From contig CASDOP010000009.1 in the NCBI GenBank assembly GCA_949282385.1, positions 1 to 64,000 of the forward strand: a DNA stretch of 64,000 bases, read 5' to 3'. Shown piece by piece: positions 15,947-25,335 of the stretch. The notes under the pieces were generated by a model that saw nothing but the letters and a program-made list of their open reading frames with translations, ran no database searches and was not told the origin of the DNA. Position numbers and translations under genes: made by a program. The stretch comes from an uncultured Clostridia bacterium. Its GTDB lineage: Bacteria; Bacillota; Clostridia; Christensenellales; Borkfalkiaceae. The stretch's first letter is position 1. Every line of letters starts with the position of its first letter.

Positions 15947-17128
15947 ATGGCAGAGAAAAAATTAAACGGAACAGTAATCGTAACCTATCGTTGCAATGCT
16001 CGTTGCACGATGTGTAACAGATATAAGGCGCCTTCCCGCCCCGAAGAGGAGCTTTCGATTGAAACTATCAAAAAATTGCCTCGCATGTATTTCACAAATA
16101 TCACCGGCGGCGAGCCTTTTATTCGTCAGGATCTTAAAGATATAGTGCGCGAGCTCTATAAAAAGAGCGACCGCATCGTTATCTCGACTAACGGCTTCTT
16201 TACAGACAGAATTATCGACCTTTGCAAGGAGTTCCCCAACATCGGTATTCGTATCTCTATTGAAGGCTTAGAGCAGACTAACAATGAGATCCGCGGTTTG
16301 CAGGATGGTTTCAATCGCGGATATACTACATTGCAGAAGCTTGTTGAAATGGGCATGAAGGATGTCGGTTTCGGCATGACCGTTCAGGATAAGAACGCTC
16401 CCGACCTCGTCCCCCTCTACCTCCTCTCCAATCAGATGAATATGGAATTCGCAACGGCATCTCTGCACAATAGTTTTTACTTTGTTGAAGCGAAGAACAT
16501 TATTCACGACCGTCCTATGGTTGCGCAGAATTTTGAAAACCTCATAAACGAGCTTCTCAATTCCAACAGCCCCAAGAAGTGGTTCCGCGCATATTTCAAT
16601 CACGGCTTAATCAATTATATATACGGACAAAAGCGTCTTCTTCCCTGCGATATGAGTTTCGATACTTTCTTTATCGACCCTTACGGCGATGTAATGCCCT
16701 GCAACGGTACGAAAGATAAGGAAGTCATGGGCAACCTCAATACTCAGACGTGGGACGAGCTGTGGAACAGCGCCCAGGCAGAAGTCGTCCGCAAAAAGGT
16801 TCGTTGCTGCGACAGAAATTGCTGGATGATAGGTTCAGTTTCGCCTGCAATGCATAAATACATCTGGAAACCTTTATGGTGGGTATTCGTTCACAAGTTC
16901 CTCCGCTTCTTCAAGAAGAAAAAGTACAGCATGTATGAACTTAAAGTTGTTCGCGATTACCGCGACGGCAAGGTTACAAAGGAAGATTTGGATAAGCTTT
17001 CGACTTGTGATGTAAACGCAACAATCAACGATGGTTTGTCTGCAGCCAGCAAGGAACAGCTTGCAACCAAGTCCGGCGAAGAAATAGTCGACGCCGACAT
17101 CAAAGGTCAGATGAGTGAAGAAAAGTAA
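15947..17128 (+). CDS. Radical SAM enzyme with SPASM-like C-terminal cysteines
   Basis: A 393-residue protein. The [4Fe-4S] motif is Cys16-x3-Cys20-x2-Cys23 (CNARCTMC), then NITGGEPFIRQDL (SAM binding) and VISTNGFF. A second cysteine set (LLPCDMSFDTFFIDPYGDVMPCN ... RCCDRNC) resembles SPASM/twitch auxiliary clusters. The last 80 residues are basic and then acidic, without motifs. The locus encodes sugar transfer and export, so the enzyme may modify a sugar or lipid carrier, or a peptide linked to the glycan. It sits between GT4 and GT2 genes, with the downstream start overlapping its stop (TAATG). Confidence 0.85.
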   Translation: MAEKKLNGTVIVTYRCNARCTMCNRYKAPSRPEEELSIETIKKLPRMYFTNITGGEPFIRQDLKDIVRELYKKSDRIVISTNGFFTDRIIDLCKEFPNIGIRISIEGLEQTNNEIRGLQDGFNRGYTTLQKLVEMGMKDVGFGMTVQDKNAPDLVPLYLLSNQMNMEFATASLHNSFYFVEAKNIIHDRPMVAQNFENLINELLNSNSPKKWFRAYFNHGLINYIYGQKRLLPCDMSFDTFFIDPYGDVMPCNGTKDKEVMGNLNTQTWDELWNSAQAEVVRKKVRCCDRNCWMIGSVSPAMHKYIWKPLWWVFVHKFLRFFKKKKYSMYELKVVRDYRDGKVTKEDLDKLSTCDVNATINDGLSAASKEQLATKSGEEIVDADIKGQMSEEK

Positions 17129-18021
17129 TGTCAAACTTAAATAGTATAATAACTGTTGTTACGCCAACGTATAACAGAGCAAAGGAACTAAATAATTTAT
17201 ATAAGTCGCTTATTTTACAAGATTGTCAAGAATTTGTTTGGTTAATTATTGATGACGGCAGCGAAGATGATACACAAGATGTAGTATCAGGTTGGTTGAC
17301 TGAAAATAAAATTGATATTTTATATAAGAAAAAAATCAATGGTGGCAAACATACTGCACTTAATTTTTCTTATCAATTTGTTTCAACACCTTTGATATTT
17401 ATAGTTGATAGCGATGACCAACTGACGGCAAATGCAATTTCCACAATTGTATCGAAATACAATTTATATAAAGATGAAACGGATTTATGCGGTTTTAGTT
17501 TTTTGAGAGGGAAGCCTAATGGGGGATATTTAAGCACCAGTGGAGTTCCTAAAAATAATCTTAAAGAATCTTATGTCGAATGTCGTATAAACCGCAAAAT
17601 TGGCGGAGATATGGCTGAAGTATGGTTTACCCACTGTCTTAAAGAGTTTCCATTCCCTGAATTTGAGAGCGAAAAATTTTTAGGAGAAGACGTCGTCTGG
17701 ATAAGGATGTCTGAAAAATATAAATTGCGTTTTTACAACGATGTTATTTATATTTCTGACTATCTTGAAGCCGGATTAACAAATAATCGCCGTAAACATA
17801 ATATTGCATCACCTAAAGGATGTGTTATAAGAGCTGAAACGTTTCTTGATTCTGATGCGATTTTTTCGCAAAAGATAAAAGCAATGTTGCAATATATAAT
17901 TTATGGCAAATTTGCCGGATATCAACAAAAAGAATTACTAAAACAAACTTCAAAAAAGTTTTTGTTTATAATACTATATTTGCCTGCTTTATTAATTTAT
18001 TATAAGTGGAAAACCATTTAA
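17128..18021 (+). CDS. Glycosyltransferase family 2 (GT-A fold)
   Basis: A 297-residue protein with the GT2 start ITVVTPTYNRAKELNNLYKSL, the first aspartates in IIDDGSEDDT and the DXD-type motif FIVDSDDQLT (about 88-97), followed by LGEDVVWIRM in the acceptor-side region. No membrane helix except a hydrophobic C-terminus (FLFIILYLPALLIYY) that may tether it. From here the DNA turns markedly AT-rich compared with the preceding genes, indicating a different origin for this part of the cluster. Confidence 0.88.
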   Translation: MSNLNSIITVVTPTYNRAKELNNLYKSLILQDCQEFVWLIIDDGSEDDTQDVVSGWLTENKIDILYKKKINGGKHTALNFSYQFVSTPLIFIVDSDDQLTANAISTIVSKYNLYKDETDLCGFSFLRGKPNGGYLSTSGVPKNNLKESYVECRINRKIGGDMAEVWFTHCLKEFPFPEFESEKFLGEDVVWIRMSEKYKLRFYNDVIYISDYLEAGLTNNRRKHNIASPKGCVIRAETFLDSDAIFSQKIKAMLQYIIYGKFAGYQQKELLKQTSKKFLFIILYLPALLIYYKWKTI

Positions 18022-18037
18022 AAACTGATTGAAATTT

Positions 18038-18949
18038 ATGAAATCAATAGCATTTGTTATACCTTATTTTGTTGAAAAGGACAATAAATTACCAAATTAT
18101 TTTAAATTATGGCTAAAAACATGTTCATATAATTCATCAATAGACTTTTTATTTTTTACAAATGATAAATCACACTATGAATTCCCAAAAAATGTAAAAG
18201 TAACTTATTGTGATTTTGTGGATATCGTCAAACTTTGTCAAAAGCAATTTGACTTTAAGATTGAATTGACTAAACCTTATAAGTTATGTGATTTTAGACC
18301 AGCCTACGGCGAAATATTCCATGAATATTTAACCGGGTATGATTTTTGGGGATACTGTGATATCGATTTATTGTGGGGGGATATAAGAAATTTTATTACT
18401 GATGATATATTGATAAAATATGATAAAATTTATACACATGGGCATTGTTCATTATTTAGGAATACGTGCGAAGTGAATTCTTGGTATCGTACATTAAACA
18501 ACAATGGCTGGCAAAATTGGAGAGATGTTTTTATATCAAAAGATGCGTGTTGCTTCGATGAATGGGGGGGACACCATGGTGGAGGAATCTCATATATACT
18601 AAAAACAAATGGCATTTCTCAATATGATAATATTGATATGGCTGATATAAATGTTAAACATGGACGATTTGATTTAATAAGAATCCCTGGAAAGGATTGG
18701 TCATTTAAGTATAATCTTGGCAATTTGGAGGCGTTTAACAATAAATTCAGATGTAAATTGTTATATTGTCATTTTCAAAAAAGAATGATAAAGTTTGAAA
18801 ATGATAATGTTAAAGATGAGTTCTATCTGTTATCGCCAGGGTACGTTTCAAACAAATATAAAAAATATTATATAGGGAGAATGAATTATAGGTTAAAATT
18901 TTTATTTAACCGACTTAAATATTTAGTCAATAAGTTCTTTCATTTATAA
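18038..18949 (+). CDS. DUF6625-type putative glycosyltransferase
   Basis: I start at the ATG at 18038 (MKSIAFVIPYF); an in-frame TTG lies 9 bp upstream. The roughly 300-residue protein shows the hallmarks I associate with DUF6625: IPYFVEKDNKLPNYFKLWLKTC, KPYKLCDFRPAYGEIFHEYLTGYDFWGYCDIDLLWGDIRNF and EWGGHHGGGISY. The CDIDLLWGD segment resembles the DXD site of GT-A sugar transferases. Members occur in Gram-positive polysaccharide loci, so it is probably another transferase of the repeat unit. AT-rich like its neighbours. Confidence 0.75.
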   Translation: MKSIAFVIPYFVEKDNKLPNYFKLWLKTCSYNSSIDFLFFTNDKSHYEFPKNVKVTYCDFVDIVKLCQKQFDFKIELTKPYKLCDFRPAYGEIFHEYLTGYDFWGYCDIDLLWGDIRNFITDDILIKYDKIYTHGHCSLFRNTCEVNSWYRTLNNNGWQNWRDVFISKDACCFDEWGGHHGGGISYILKTNGISQYDNIDMADINVKHGRFDLIRIPGKDWSFKYNLGNLEAFNNKFRCKLLYCHFQKRMIKFENDNVKDEFYLLSPGYVSNKYKKYYIGRMNYRLKFLFNRLKYLVNKFFHL

Positions 18950-18998
18950 ATATTAAATTATAATTGATGATTGTAATAATATATAAAATAAGTAATTT

Positions 18999-19919
18999 AT
19001 GTTATCTTTATTAATGTCTACCTACAATGGTGAAAAATTTATTGAACAACAATTAAATTCTATTTTGAATCAATCATTACCTTTGGATGAGGTTATTATA
19101 ATTGATGATTGTTCTACTGATAAGACTGTACAAATAATTAATGACTTTATTAAACGTAACAATTTAATTAATTCATGGATTGTTATTAAAAATAATATTA
19201 ATCGTGGGTGGAAATTTAATTTTTTCTATGGTATTGAAAAAACACGAGGCGATATAATTTTCTTTTCTGATCAAGATGACATTTGGCATCCTGATAAAGT
19301 AAAATATTTTAATAATATATTTATCGATAATGAATTTATAGATGTTGTTGCGTCTAAAGAAGAATTGTACTTTGGTGGAGAATACAAATTTAAAAAATTA
19401 TCAAATTCATTTGTTAAAATTGGACTTGATGATAGATGCGTGCATTATAGAATGGAAGTTTCTGGATGTGCAATGGCAATAAGAAAATCTTTTTATAATA
19501 AGGTTAAGTCTTATTATACTCAAGGTCAAGCTCATGATGAATTTTTTTGGCAAATGGGACAGGCTTTTGATTCTCTTGCTTTGATAAGCGATCGTACAAT
19601 TTTACATAGAATTCATGGTGGAAATGAATCGAGGAAAAAATCTTTTAAATTAGACAGAATTTCATGGTGTATTGGTAATATTAATTCAATAGATAACACG
19701 CTAAGGTGTTTGGAATATTATAAAAATGAAATAAATGATTATAAAATTAAAATTTTAGCTCTAAATGGTAGAAAAGAATTGTTTAGGGCAAGATTATTAT
19801 TGTTAACTGAAAGAAAAATAAATATGATATTTAAATTATTTTTTGACAAATATCATATTTACGCCAGGAAACGGCAATTGTTTAAAGATATAATGTGTGC
19901 TTTTGGATTTTTAAAATGA
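18999..19919 (+). CDS. Glycosyltransferase family 2, rhamnosyltransferase-like
   Basis: A 306-residue protein: LSLLMSTYNGEKFIEQQLNSILNQSL, IIDDCSTDKT, the DXD motif FFSDQDDIWHPDKV (about 88-101), then MEVSGCAMAIRKSFYN and HDEFFWQMG. The SDQDDIW motif is typical of WbbL/RfbF-like rhamnosyl and related transferases. With dTDP-rhamnose made by rmlABDC nearby, this is a good candidate for rhamnose transfer. The next gene starts inside its stop (ATGA). Confidence 0.85.
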   Translation: MLSLLMSTYNGEKFIEQQLNSILNQSLPLDEVIIIDDCSTDKTVQIINDFIKRNNLINSWIVIKNNINRGWKFNFFYGIEKTRGDIIFFSDQDDIWHPDKVKYFNNIFIDNEFIDVVASKEELYFGGEYKFKKLSNSFVKIGLDDRCVHYRMEVSGCAMAIRKSFYNKVKSYYTQGQAHDEFFWQMGQAFDSLALISDRTILHRIHGGNESRKKSFKLDRISWCIGNINSIDNTLRCLEYYKNEINDYKIKILALNGRKELFRARLLLLTERKINMIFKLFFDKYHIYARKRQLFKDIMCAFGFLK

Positions 19920-21268
19920 TTTTTATTGTAATTGGTATTTTTATAATATTTTATAGTTTTATTAATTATAAAAAAGGCTTCAGCTTATATTTGTGTTATA
20001 AATTAATACTGGTAACAAATATTACTGTTATCTCATCACCTGGATTGCCGTTACTTACTCTTGAGATGGCAATGACATTAATTTATATTATTTTGTTTAT
20101 CTTTAATGGCGCAAAATACCAAAGAGCGCATATGAAATTTCAGTTTACATTGCCTATATGGCTTTATGTTGCTTCTTTATTTATTTCTTCTCTACTGTCT
20201 GTTGCTGGTTTGGGAACTGAAATATCTAATCTAATAAAGCAATTGTCCGAAAATGTTGTTTTAATTTGGATAGCTTGGCAAATTATAGAGTTTAAAGAAG
20301 ATTTTTATTATATTTTTAAAATAATAACGGCAATTATTTTGTTTTCATGTGTTTATGGCTTTGTAGAATATTTTTTACAAAAGAATCCTTTGACAGAATT
20401 TGAAGCTACACTAAATAATGATCCTAATAGAACAATAGATTATTCGTATGATTCTGATTTTAGAGGATACAGAGTTAATTCTATTTTTGAACACGCGATT
20501 GGTGCTGGAATTATATGGGGGTTATATGCGTCAGTAGTTTTTATTGCCGTTAAAGAAAAGCAATTAAAAGGCGATAAAGCTATTGTTCCTTTAGTTACAG
20601 CATTTTTATGTATTATTTGTGTTTTCTTGACAAAAATGCGAAGCACATATTTATTTTTATTTATTTGTATTTTATCTTTAATTAATTTAAAAAGTCCAAA
20701 ATTTTATTTGTTATTATTTATAATTTTAATAGTTGGTGCTATTTGTGTTCCATTTATATCTCCGGATATAATTAACGTTTTAACAAGCTTCTTTAATAGT
20801 GATAGTGCTAATGCTGTGTCGGGCAGCAGTCTTGAAATGAGGTTGGATCAATTCAAAGCCGCATTCCAATTGATGTCTATCTCACCTATATTTGGACTTG
20901 GTCCAAGCTTTACTGATGTAATGGAAGGTACTTTAATAGATCGCTTATTGGGAAGTGAAAGCATTTGGCTTGGAGTGATTACGCAGTTGGGTGTTATAGG
21001 TATTATTGCTTATATTATTCAAGTATTTTATTTTATTTATAAGGTGCCTAAAAATTTTAAAAATAAGTATTTGTTTATTGTTTCTTTAGCTTATTGGATA
21101 ACTGCAACTGTCACTTCAATGCCAGGGTTTAAAATTATTTATTTGTATTTATTTTTATTTTATATTATAAAAAATACAGAATATTATAAATTACAGATAA
21201 CTAGAGGTAGAATATATACGTTTAACTTTAACAGTGGTGCTTTTAAAGTTAGAAAAATAAAAATATAA
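19916..21268 (+). CDS. wzy: Wzy-type O-antigen/capsule polymerase
   Basis: I chose the ATG at 19916, which overlaps the preceding stop (ATGA); a longer frame begins at 19895. The roughly 450-residue protein has about ten hydrophobic segments and the large extracytoplasmic loop with [26 protein letters not shown] and [22 protein letters not shown], characteristic of Wzy/ligase proteins (PF04932-like). It would join flipped repeat units into a chain on the outer face of the membrane. Strongly AT-rich. Confidence 0.82.
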   Translation: MIFIVIGIFIIFYSFINYKKGFSLYLCYKLILVTNITVISSPGLPLLTLEMAMTLIYIILFIFNGAKYQRAHMKFQFTLPIWLYVASLFISSLLSVAGLGTEISNLIKQLSENVVLIWIAWQIIEFKEDFYYIFKIITAIILFSCVYGFVEYFLQKNPLTEFEATLNNDPNRTIDYSYDSDFRGYRVNSIFEHAIGAGIIWGLYASVVFIAVKEKQLKGDKAIVPLVTAFLCIICVFLTKMRSTYLFLFICILSLINLKSPKFYLLLFIILIVGAICVPFISPDIINVLTSFFNSDSANAVSGSSLEMRLDQFKAAFQLMSISPIFGLGPSFTDVMEGTLIDRLLGSESIWLGVITQLGVIGIIAYIIQVFYFIYKVPKNFKNKYLFIVSLAYWITATVTSMPGFKIIYLYLFLFYIIKNTEYYKLQITRGRIYTFNFNSGAFKVRKIKI

Positions 21269-21288
21269 GAATTAATAGGAAATTTATT

Positions 21289-22173
21289 ATGAAAGGTATT
21301 ATACTTGCAGGCGGTGCGGGGACAAGATTGTATCCGCTCACTATGGTAACAAGTAAGCAGCTTTTGCCTGTTTATGACAAACCAATGATTTACTATCCGC
21401 TTTCGACGCTTATGTTGGCAGGGATACGCGAGATATTGATTATCTCTACCCCTGTCGATTTGCCTAATTTTGAGAAATTGTTGGGAGATGGCAGCCAATA
21501 CGGCGTCAAACTTTCCTATAAAGTTCAACCATCCCCCGATGGGCTTGCACAGGCTTTTATTTTAGGTAAAGAATTCATAGGAAACGATGCCTGCGCCATG
21601 ATACTTGGCGATAATATATTCTATGGCGGTGGTTTCAGTAAAATTTTAAAAGCCGCAAAAAATGACGCAGAAAGCGGCAGAGCGACTGTTTTTGGATACT
21701 ATGTCCCCGATCCCGAACGCTTTGGCGTTGTCGAATTCGATAATAACGGCAAAGCTATATCCATTGAAGAAAAACCGCAAAATCCTAAGAGCAACTATGC
21801 AGTTACCGGACTGTATTTCTATCCTGCAGGCGTTGCAAAGAAGGCTGAACAAGTCAAGCCTTCTGCTCGCGGTGAGCTCGAGATTACCACGCTCAACGAA
21901 ATGTATCTTAAAGAAGAATTGCTTGACGTCCAGGTTTTAAGCCGCGGTTATGCATGGCTTGATACCGGCACAATGGACAGCCTTGCAGAAGCAACCGACT
22001 ATGTCAGGATTGTGCAGAATCGTCAAGGCGTAGAAATATCTGCCCCGGAAGAGATTGCATATATCAACGGATGGACTACAAAGGCAGAATTGCTTATTGC
22101 GGCAGAGAGATACGGGAAATCCCCCTATGGCAAGCATTTAAAGAATGTTGCAGAAGGCAAATTACAATACTAA
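21289..22173 (+). CDS. rmlA: Glucose-1-phosphate thymidylyltransferase RmlA
   Basis: A 294-residue protein, the usual family length. It has the nucleotidyltransferase signature [37 protein letters not shown] and [11 protein letters not shown], with [21 protein letters not shown]. It makes dTDP-glucose from dTTP and glucose-1-phosphate, the first step to dTDP-L-rhamnose. The four rml genes are less AT-rich than the glycosyltransferases around them, suggesting a separate module in a mosaic locus. Confidence 0.96.
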   Translation: MKGIILAGGAGTRLYPLTMVTSKQLLPVYDKPMIYYPLSTLMLAGIREILIISTPVDLPNFEKLLGDGSQYGVKLSYKVQPSPDGLAQAFILGKEFIGNDACAMILGDNIFYGGGFSKILKAAKNDAESGRATVFGYYVPDPERFGVVEFDNNGKAISIEEKPQNPKSNYAVTGLYFYPAGVAKKAEQVKPSARGELEITTLNEMYLKEELLDVQVLSRGYAWLDTGTMDSLAEATDYVRIVQNRQGVEISAPEEIAYINGWTTKAELLIAAERYGKSPYGKHLKNVAEGKLQY

Positions 22174-22188
22174 GGAGAGAATAACTAC

Positions 22189-23211
22189 ATGACAATAATA
22201 GTTACCGGCGGAGCCGGATTTATAGGCAGCAACTTTATATTCCACATGCTTGGAAAGTACCCCAATTACCGCATAGTATGCCTCGATAAACTAACCTACG
22301 CCGGCAATCTTTCGACGCTTGCAAGCGTAATGGACAACCCCCACTTCCGCTTTGTAAAGCTAGACATATGCGATCGCGAGGGTGTATATAAGCTCTTCGA
22401 AGAGGAACACCCCGATATAGTTGTCAACTTCGCGGCTGAAAGCCATGTTGACAGAAGCATTGAAGATCCGACAATCTTCCTTCAGACAAATATAATCGGC
22501 ACATCTGTTCTAATGGACGCCTGCCGTAAATACGGCATTAAGAGGTATCACCAGGTATCCACGGACGAGGTCTATGGCGATTTGCCGCTCGACCGTCCTG
22601 ACCTGTTCTTTACTGAGACCACCCCTCTTCATACGTCTAGCCCCTATTCAAGCTCAAAGGCATCGGCAGACCTCTTGGTTCTGGCGTATTACCGCACGTA
22701 CGGATTGCCCGTCAGCATATCGAGGTGCTCGAATAACTACGGCCCCTACCACTTCCCCGAAAAGCTCATACCCCTTATGATAGCCAACGCGCTTACAGAC
22801 AAGCCCCTTCCCGTGTACGGTAAGGGCGAAAACGTGCGCGACTGGCTGTATGTTGAAGATCACTGCAAAGCAATCGACCTTATAATTCACAATGGCAGAG
22901 TCGGCGAGGTCTACAATGTCGGCGGTCACAACGAAATGAAGAATATCGATATCGTCAAGCTGATATGTAAGGAACTTGGCAAGCCTGAAAGCCTTATAAC
23001 TTACGTTGCCGACCGTAAGGGGCATGATATGCGCTATGCAATCGACCCCACGAAGATACACGAAGAGCTCGGCTGGCTGCCCGAAACAAAATTTGCGGAC
23101 GGCATAAAGAAGACGATAAAGTGGTATCTCGACAACAAGGAATGGTGGCAGACCATAATTTCCGGCGAGTATCAGAATTATTACGAAAAGATGTACGGTA
23201 ACAGACAATGA
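22189..23211 (+). CDS. rmlB: dTDP-glucose 4,6-dehydratase RmlB
   Basis: A 340-residue extended short-chain dehydrogenase. NAD-binding GGAGFIGSNF at the N-terminus, AAESHVDRSI, STDEVYG and the catalytic YSSSKASADLLV (Tyr-x3-Lys), then RCSNNYGPYHFPEKLIPLMI, all conserved in RmlB. It converts dTDP-glucose to dTDP-4-keto-6-deoxyglucose. It starts 15 bp after rmlA with an AAGGAGAG site; its stop overlaps rmlD. Confidence 0.96.
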   Translation: MTIIVTGGAGFIGSNFIFHMLGKYPNYRIVCLDKLTYAGNLSTLASVMDNPHFRFVKLDICDREGVYKLFEEEHPDIVVNFAAESHVDRSIEDPTIFLQTNIIGTSVLMDACRKYGIKRYHQVSTDEVYGDLPLDRPDLFFTETTPLHTSSPYSSSKASADLLVLAYYRTYGLPVSISRCSNNYGPYHFPEKLIPLMIANALTDKPLPVYGKGENVRDWLYVEDHCKAIDLIIHNGRVGEVYNVGGHNEMKNIDIVKLICKELGKPESLITYVADRKGHDMRYAIDPTKIHEELGWLPETKFADGIKKTIKWYLDNKEWWQTIISGEYQNYYEKMYGNRQ

Positions 23212-24098
23212 AGATATTTGTAACAGGCGTCGGCGGTCAGCTCGGCTACAACGTCATGAACGAACTTAAAAAGCGGGACATTGAAGCTGTCGGTAGCGAC
23301 ATTTTGCCAGAGTGCGATAAATACGAGCACTATATCCCAATGGATATAACCAATGCCAAACAGGTCAAAGAAGTAATTTCATCTGTCAAACCCGATGCGG
23401 TAATTCACTGCGCCGCGTGGACGGCTGTCGATGCCGCTGAAGATGAGGAAAACATTCCCAAGGTCAGAGCAATAAATGCAGACGGCACTAAAAATATTGC
23501 CGAAGTCTGCAAACAGACAGACGCCAAGATGATGTATATCTCGACGGACTATGTCTTTGACGGACAGGGAGACAAGCCCTGGCTGCCCGATTGCAAGGAC
23601 TATAAACCGCTCAATGTCTATGGTCAAACCAAACTTGAAGGCGAACTTGCGGTATCAGCTTTGCTTGAAAAATATTTTATCGTCCGCATAGCGTGGGTAT
23701 TCGGTCTGAACGGCAAGAACTTCATAAAGACAATGCTCAATGTCGGCAAAAAGTACGATACCGTCAGGGTGGTAAACGACCAGATTGGCACCCCCACCTA
23801 CACTTATGATCTTGCCAGACTGCTTGTCGATATGATAGTTACGGATAAATATGGCTATTACCATGCAACTAACGAAGGCGGATATATCAGCTGGTATGAC
23901 TTCACAAAGGAAATTTTCCGCCAAGCTGGTTATACCACAAACGTCCTTCCCGTCACAACTGCGGAATACGGGCTCTCTAAGGCGGCAAGACCTTTCAATA
24001 GTCGTTTGGATAAGGCAAAATTGCGTACAAGAGGATTTGAACCTCTTCCCGACTGGAAAGATGCACTTAAAAGATATCTCAAGGAGATTGAACACTGA
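23208..24098 (+). CDS. rmlD: dTDP-4-dehydrorhamnose reductase RmlD
   Basis: A 296-residue protein; the ATGA overlap with rmlB couples translation. NAD(P)-binding GVGGQLGYNV, CAAWTAVDAAEDE, STDYVFDG and YGQTKLEGE (catalytic Tyr-x3-Lys) are all RmlD motifs. It carries out the last step to dTDP-L-rhamnose. It precedes rmlC in the pathway only after the 3,5-epimerase, whose gene lies one gene downstream. Confidence 0.95.
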   Translation: MKIFVTGVGGQLGYNVMNELKKRDIEAVGSDILPECDKYEHYIPMDITNAKQVKEVISSVKPDAVIHCAAWTAVDAAEDEENIPKVRAINADGTKNIAEVCKQTDAKMMYISTDYVFDGQGDKPWLPDCKDYKPLNVYGQTKLEGELAVSALLEKYFIVRIAWVFGLNGKNFIKTMLNVGKKYDTVRVVNDQIGTPTYTYDLARLLVDMIVTDKYGYYHATNEGGYISWYDFTKEIFRQAGYTTNVLPVTTAEYGLSKAARPFNSRLDKAKLRTRGFEPLPDWKDALKRYLKEIEH

Positions 24099-24706
24099 TG
24101 AATCTCAAATATATAATTCGCCTTTTAGCATTTAAGCGCAATTGGCGTAAAACTAATACGCATAACTACACTTGGGTAAATGGGGTTTTTGATGATAAAT
24201 ATGTTCATGTTGCTAATTATACTTATGGCGGATTAAATATAAGACAATCAAATGTTGGACCTCATCTATACATCGGTAATTTTTGTTCTATTGCCGGCGA
24301 TGTAGTGTTTATGTTAAGTAGCGAACACTACATTAATCATATTTCTACTTTTCCGTTTCGCGCTAAATTATTAGATGGACATGCGGAAGCTTTTGGTAAA
24401 GGCGATATAGTTGTTAATGATGATGTATGGATAGGCGAACGGGCAATTATTATGTCAGGTGTATCGATTGGTCAGGGGGCGGTAATTGCAGCAGGAGCCA
24501 TTGTAACAAACGATGTTCCCCCTTATGCATTAGTCGGTGGCGTTCCCGCAAAAGTCATTAAATATAGATTTAATAAAGAATTAATTGATGAATTAATCAA
24601 AATTGATTATTCGAAACTAACAAAAGAAATGATCAGCTTACACAAGAATGAATTATATAAATCTTTAACAGAAATCAATCAATTAGATTGGTTACCTAAA
24701 AAATAA
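24098..24706 (+). CDS. Hexapeptide-repeat O-acetyltransferase (CatB/XAT type)
   Basis: A 202-residue left-handed beta-helix acyltransferase: IGNFCSIAGDVVFMLSSEHYINHISTFPF (catalytic His in the SSEHYINHIS loop), DDVWIGERAIIMSGVSIGQGAVIAAGAIVTNDVPPYALVGGVPAKVIKYRF. It probably acetylates a sugar of the repeat unit using acetyl-CoA. It starts inside the rmlD stop and splits rmlC from rmlABD. Its DNA is AT-rich, unlike the rml genes on both sides, so it was probably inserted. Confidence 0.9.
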   Translation: MNLKYIIRLLAFKRNWRKTNTHNYTWVNGVFDDKYVHVANYTYGGLNIRQSNVGPHLYIGNFCSIAGDVVFMLSSEHYINHISTFPFRAKLLDGHAEAFGKGDIVVNDDVWIGERAIIMSGVSIGQGAVIAAGAIVTNDVPPYALVGGVPAKVIKYRFNKELIDELIKIDYSKLTKEMISLHKNELYKSLTEINQLDWLPKK

Positions 24707-24720
24707 GCTATGAGGAATCT

Positions 24721-25323
24721 ATGGGACAGATAAAAGTTGAAAAGAATGTCGGCGGGATTGAAGGTCTTTGCGTAATTACCCCCGCTGTTCACGGCGATAA
24801 TCGCGGCTACTTTATGGAAACATACAGTCAGCGCGATATGGAAGAAGCGGGTTTTAATATCACTTTCGTGCAGGACAATCAGTCTATGAGCACAAAGGGC
24901 GTATTGAGGGGACTGCATTTCCAAATAAATTATCCTCAGACCAAACTTGTCCGCGTTATAAAGGGTGCGGTGTTCGATGTCGCTGTTGACCTTCGCAAAA
25001 ACAGCAAAACTTATGGCAAATGGTACGGCGTTGAACTGACCGAAGAAAATAAAAAACAGTTTTTAATTCCCAAGGGTTTTGCGCACGGCTTTTTAGTAAA
25101 ATCTGATGTCGCTGAGTTCTGCTATAAGTGCGACGACTTCTACCACCCCAACGACGAGGGCGGACTTGCATGGAACGAGCCCTCCATCGGCATTTATTGG
25201 GGCGTTTGCGGCGAATACCGTGGTTCCGCTTCCGCTGAAGGTTATACCCTTCCCGATGGCACGCCGTTAAATCTTTCCGCAAAAGATCAAAAATTGGGTT
25301 TATTTACAGATATACAAAACTAA
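24721..25323 (+). CDS. rmlC: dTDP-4-dehydrorhamnose 3,5-epimerase RmlC
   Basis: A 200-residue cupin: EGLCVITPAVHGDNRGYFMETY, FVQDNQSMSTKGVLRGLHFQINYPQTKLVRVIKGAVFDVAVDLR (catalytic His in RGLHFQ), IPKGFAHGFLV and CDDFYHPNDEGGLAWN. It epimerises C3 and C5 of the keto sugar before RmlD acts. It completes the dTDP-L-rhamnose set. Confidence 0.95.
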   Translation: MGQIKVEKNVGGIEGLCVITPAVHGDNRGYFMETYSQRDMEEAGFNITFVQDNQSMSTKGVLRGLHFQINYPQTKLVRVIKGAVFDVAVDLRKNSKTYGKWYGVELTEENKKQFLIPKGFAHGFLVKSDVAEFCYKCDDFYHPNDEGGLAWNEPSIGIYWGVCGEYRGSASAEGYTLPDGTPLNLSAKDQKLGLFTDIQN

Positions 25324-25335
25324 TTGGAATTAAAT

